NCBI GenBank assembly: GCA_944322575.1
Contig: CALUPK010000079.1
Location: forward strand, 1 to 33,937
Direction: 5' to 3'
Origin: an uncultured Bacteroidales bacterium
GTDB lineage: Bacteria; Bacteroidota; Bacteroidia; Bacteroidales; UBA932
Length of the DNA: 33,937 nt
Part shown: positions 32,837 through 33,937 of the stretch, piece by piece
Numbering within the stretch: the first letter of the stretch is position 1
How the letters are laid out: each line of letters opens with the position of its first letter
Made by a program: the position numbers and the translations under genes
The notes under the pieces: model-generated
The model's input: the letters and a program-made list of their open reading frames with translations, nothing else
The model's database searches: none
Told to the model about the DNA's origin: nothing

Positions 32837-33811
32837 ATGGCAAAACAGACACTGGTAATGGGCATCGACATAGGCGGTCAGTCTACTAAACTCGGAGTAG
32901 TCGATGCGCGTGGTAATATCTTGTATCAGAGTGTGATATCCTCTCTGCAGAGGGAGCTCTCATCCTATGTTGACGATCTGACCACAGCCATCAAGGACCT
33001 TATCAAGAAGGCGGAGAATGACGGAGAGGTCAAGGGTATAGGCATCGGAGCTCCTAACGGCAACTACTACAAGGGTACGATAGAGTTTGCCCCCAATCTC
33101 AAGTGGGCATACGACGAGAACGACAAACCGATGGTCATCTTCTTCGCCAAGATGATCAAGGACATAGTCGGCATCCCCGTGGCCATCACCAACGATGCCA
33201 ATGCTGCGGCTGTCGGCGAGATGACCTACGGCATAGCCAAGGGCATGAAGGACTTTATCATGATTACCCTCGGTACGGGCGTCGGCAGCGGTATCGTTAT
33301 AGGCGGCAATATCGTCTACGGACATGACGGTTTTGCAGGAGAACTCGGACACACTATCGTCGTGCGTGGCGGAAGACAGTGCAACTGCGGCCGCAAGGGC
33401 TGTTTAGAGACCTATACATCTGCTACAGGTGTTGCCCGCACTGCCCGCGAGTTCCTCGCCGAACGGAAGGACAAGAGTCTGCTGAGGTCCCTCGATGTCG
33501 AGAAGATTACTTCCAAGGACATCTATGATGCCGCCACCAAGGGTGACAAGCTGGCCATCGAGATCTTCCACTATACCGGCCGCATTATGGGAGAGGCTTT
33601 TGCCAACTTCGTGGCTTTCAGTGCTCCCGAGGCCATCATCCTCTTCGGAGGCCTGGCCCGCTCGAAAGAGTTCCTGACCGAGTCCATTCTCGATGCCATG
33701 AATGAGAACCTGCTCGACATCTGGAAAGGCAAGATCCGTCTGCTGTATTCCACCCTGAAGGACTCCGACGCCGCCATCCTCGGCGCCTCGGCCCTTGCTT
33801 GGGAGCTGTAA
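32837..33811 (+). CDS. ROK-family sugar kinase (probable glucokinase)
   Basis: This is a 324-residue kinase. The phosphate-binding N-terminus is MGIDIGGQSTKLGVV, and ITNDANAAAVGE holds the catalytic Asp. GTGVGSGIVIGG follows, and then the ROK zinc/structural motif CNCGRKGCLE. These features are intact and the length is typical. It phosphorylates a hexose with ATP in the cytoplasm. Pairing with the upstream MFS transporter, 12 bases away, argues for glucokinase; N-acetylglucosamine, mannose or fructose kinase activity cannot be excluded. It converges on prfB with only three bases between the stop codons. Confidence 0.92.
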   Translation: MAKQTLVMGIDIGGQSTKLGVVDARGNILYQSVISSLQRELSSYVDDLTTAIKDLIKKAENDGEVKGIGIGAPNGNYYKGTIEFAPNLKWAYDENDKPMVIFFAKMIKDIVGIPVAITNDANAAAVGEMTYGIAKGMKDFIMITLGTGVGSGIVIGGNIVYGHDGFAGELGHTIVVRGGRQCNCGRKGCLETYTSATGVARTAREFLAERKDKSLLRSLDVEKITSKDIYDAATKGDKLAIEIFHYTGRIMGEAFANFVAFSAPEAIILFGGLARSKEFLTESILDAMNENLLDIWKGKIRLLYSTLKDSDAAILGASALAWEL

Positions 33812-33814
33812 GAT

Positions 33815-33937
33815 TTACGAAGCGGAGCCGGCTTCCATGAGGAAAGACTTCATGAAGGCGTTGAGGTCTCCGTCGAGAACGCCCTGCGTATCGGAAGTCT
33901 CATATCCGGTACGCAGGTCTTTTACCATCTTGTAGGG
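33815..33937 (-). CDS. prfB: Peptide chain release factor 2, C-terminal end (partial at right edge)
   Basis: On the minus strand the last 123 bases encode 40 residues and a TAA stop. They read [14 protein letters not shown], then [17 protein letters not shown], the conserved C-terminal end of bacterial release factor 2 (consensus [10 protein letters not shown]...TQ.VLDGDLD.FI). RF2 recognises UGA and UAA codons and releases the finished peptide from the ribosome. The N-terminal part, including any programmed frameshift site, lies outside the window. The gene is too short here to stand out as an open frame but the match is unmistakable. Confidence 0.9.
   Translation of the reverse strand, partial: PYKMVKDLRTGYETSDTQGVLDGDLNAFMKSFLMEAGSAS

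Noticed and set aside
1-33937. CRISPR arrays, tRNA/rRNA genes, IS elements and a cobalamin riboswitch
   Set aside because: I looked for regularly spaced repeats longer than 20 bases, transposase motifs, tRNA cloverleaf sequence such as GGTTCGAATCC, and a B12-box before the cobalamin gene, and saw none. The only regular repeat is the short 23-bp-spaced one near 17.9 kb.

Overview
The window looks like a chromosomal segment from a member of the Bacteroidota, probably order Bacteroidales. Four things point there: promoters of the Bacteroidota type (TAnnTTTG at -7, with a TTTG-like -33 box in some); a fused MurF-alanine racemase; a BlaI/BlaR1 pair whose membrane peptidase ends in a TonB-like domain; and starts that mostly lack a recognisable Shine-Dalgarno. 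The GC-rich housekeeping part would suit an Alistipes-like genus, but genus cannot be fixed from sequence reading alone.

Region 1 (1-16370) is a surface-polysaccharide (O-antigen or capsule) locus on the + strand. It opens with the end of dTDP-glucose 4,6-dehydratase, then a Wzx flippase, a VioA-type sugar aminotransferase and a membrane acyltransferase. Base composition falls sharply inside the acyltransferase gene. The AT-rich part then carries a tightly coupled cassette (ATP-grasp ligase, opine dehydrogenase, cobalamin-binding glutamate-mutase-like protein, family 2 glycosyltransferase). After it come a Wzy-like polymerase, two more glycosyltransferases, a hexapeptide-repeat acetyltransferase, a nucleotide-sugar epimerase resembling dTDP-L-rhamnose 4-epimerase, and a GT-B-like protein. 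My reading, which is inference, is that RmlB plus VioA make dTDP-4-amino-4,6-dideoxyglucose. The ligase/opine dehydrogenase/B12 cassette would then make an unusual amino or imino acid and attach it to the glycan. This is the best candidate for an undescribed system here.

Region 2 (16371-20160) is an accessory block of intermediate base composition. It has a minus-strand AAA/DUF4143 ATPase whose upstream region holds three direct repeats at 23-bp spacing, a strong terminator-like hairpin, and a two-gene RloA/RloB-type ATPase plus TOPRIM pair that is probably a defence system with its own promoter.

Region 3 (20185-33937) is GC-rich core genome: murF-alr, a ThiD/PdxK-type kinase, a Cof-type HAD phosphatase and an AGCS Na+/alanine symporter on the minus strand. 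These are followed by blaI-blaR1, rlmN, a patatin/beta-barrel outer-membrane protein, recX, an MFS sugar transporter with a ROK sugar kinase, and, on the minus strand at the right edge, the C-terminal end of release factor 2 (prfB). I found no tRNA, rRNA, CRISPR array or insertion sequence.
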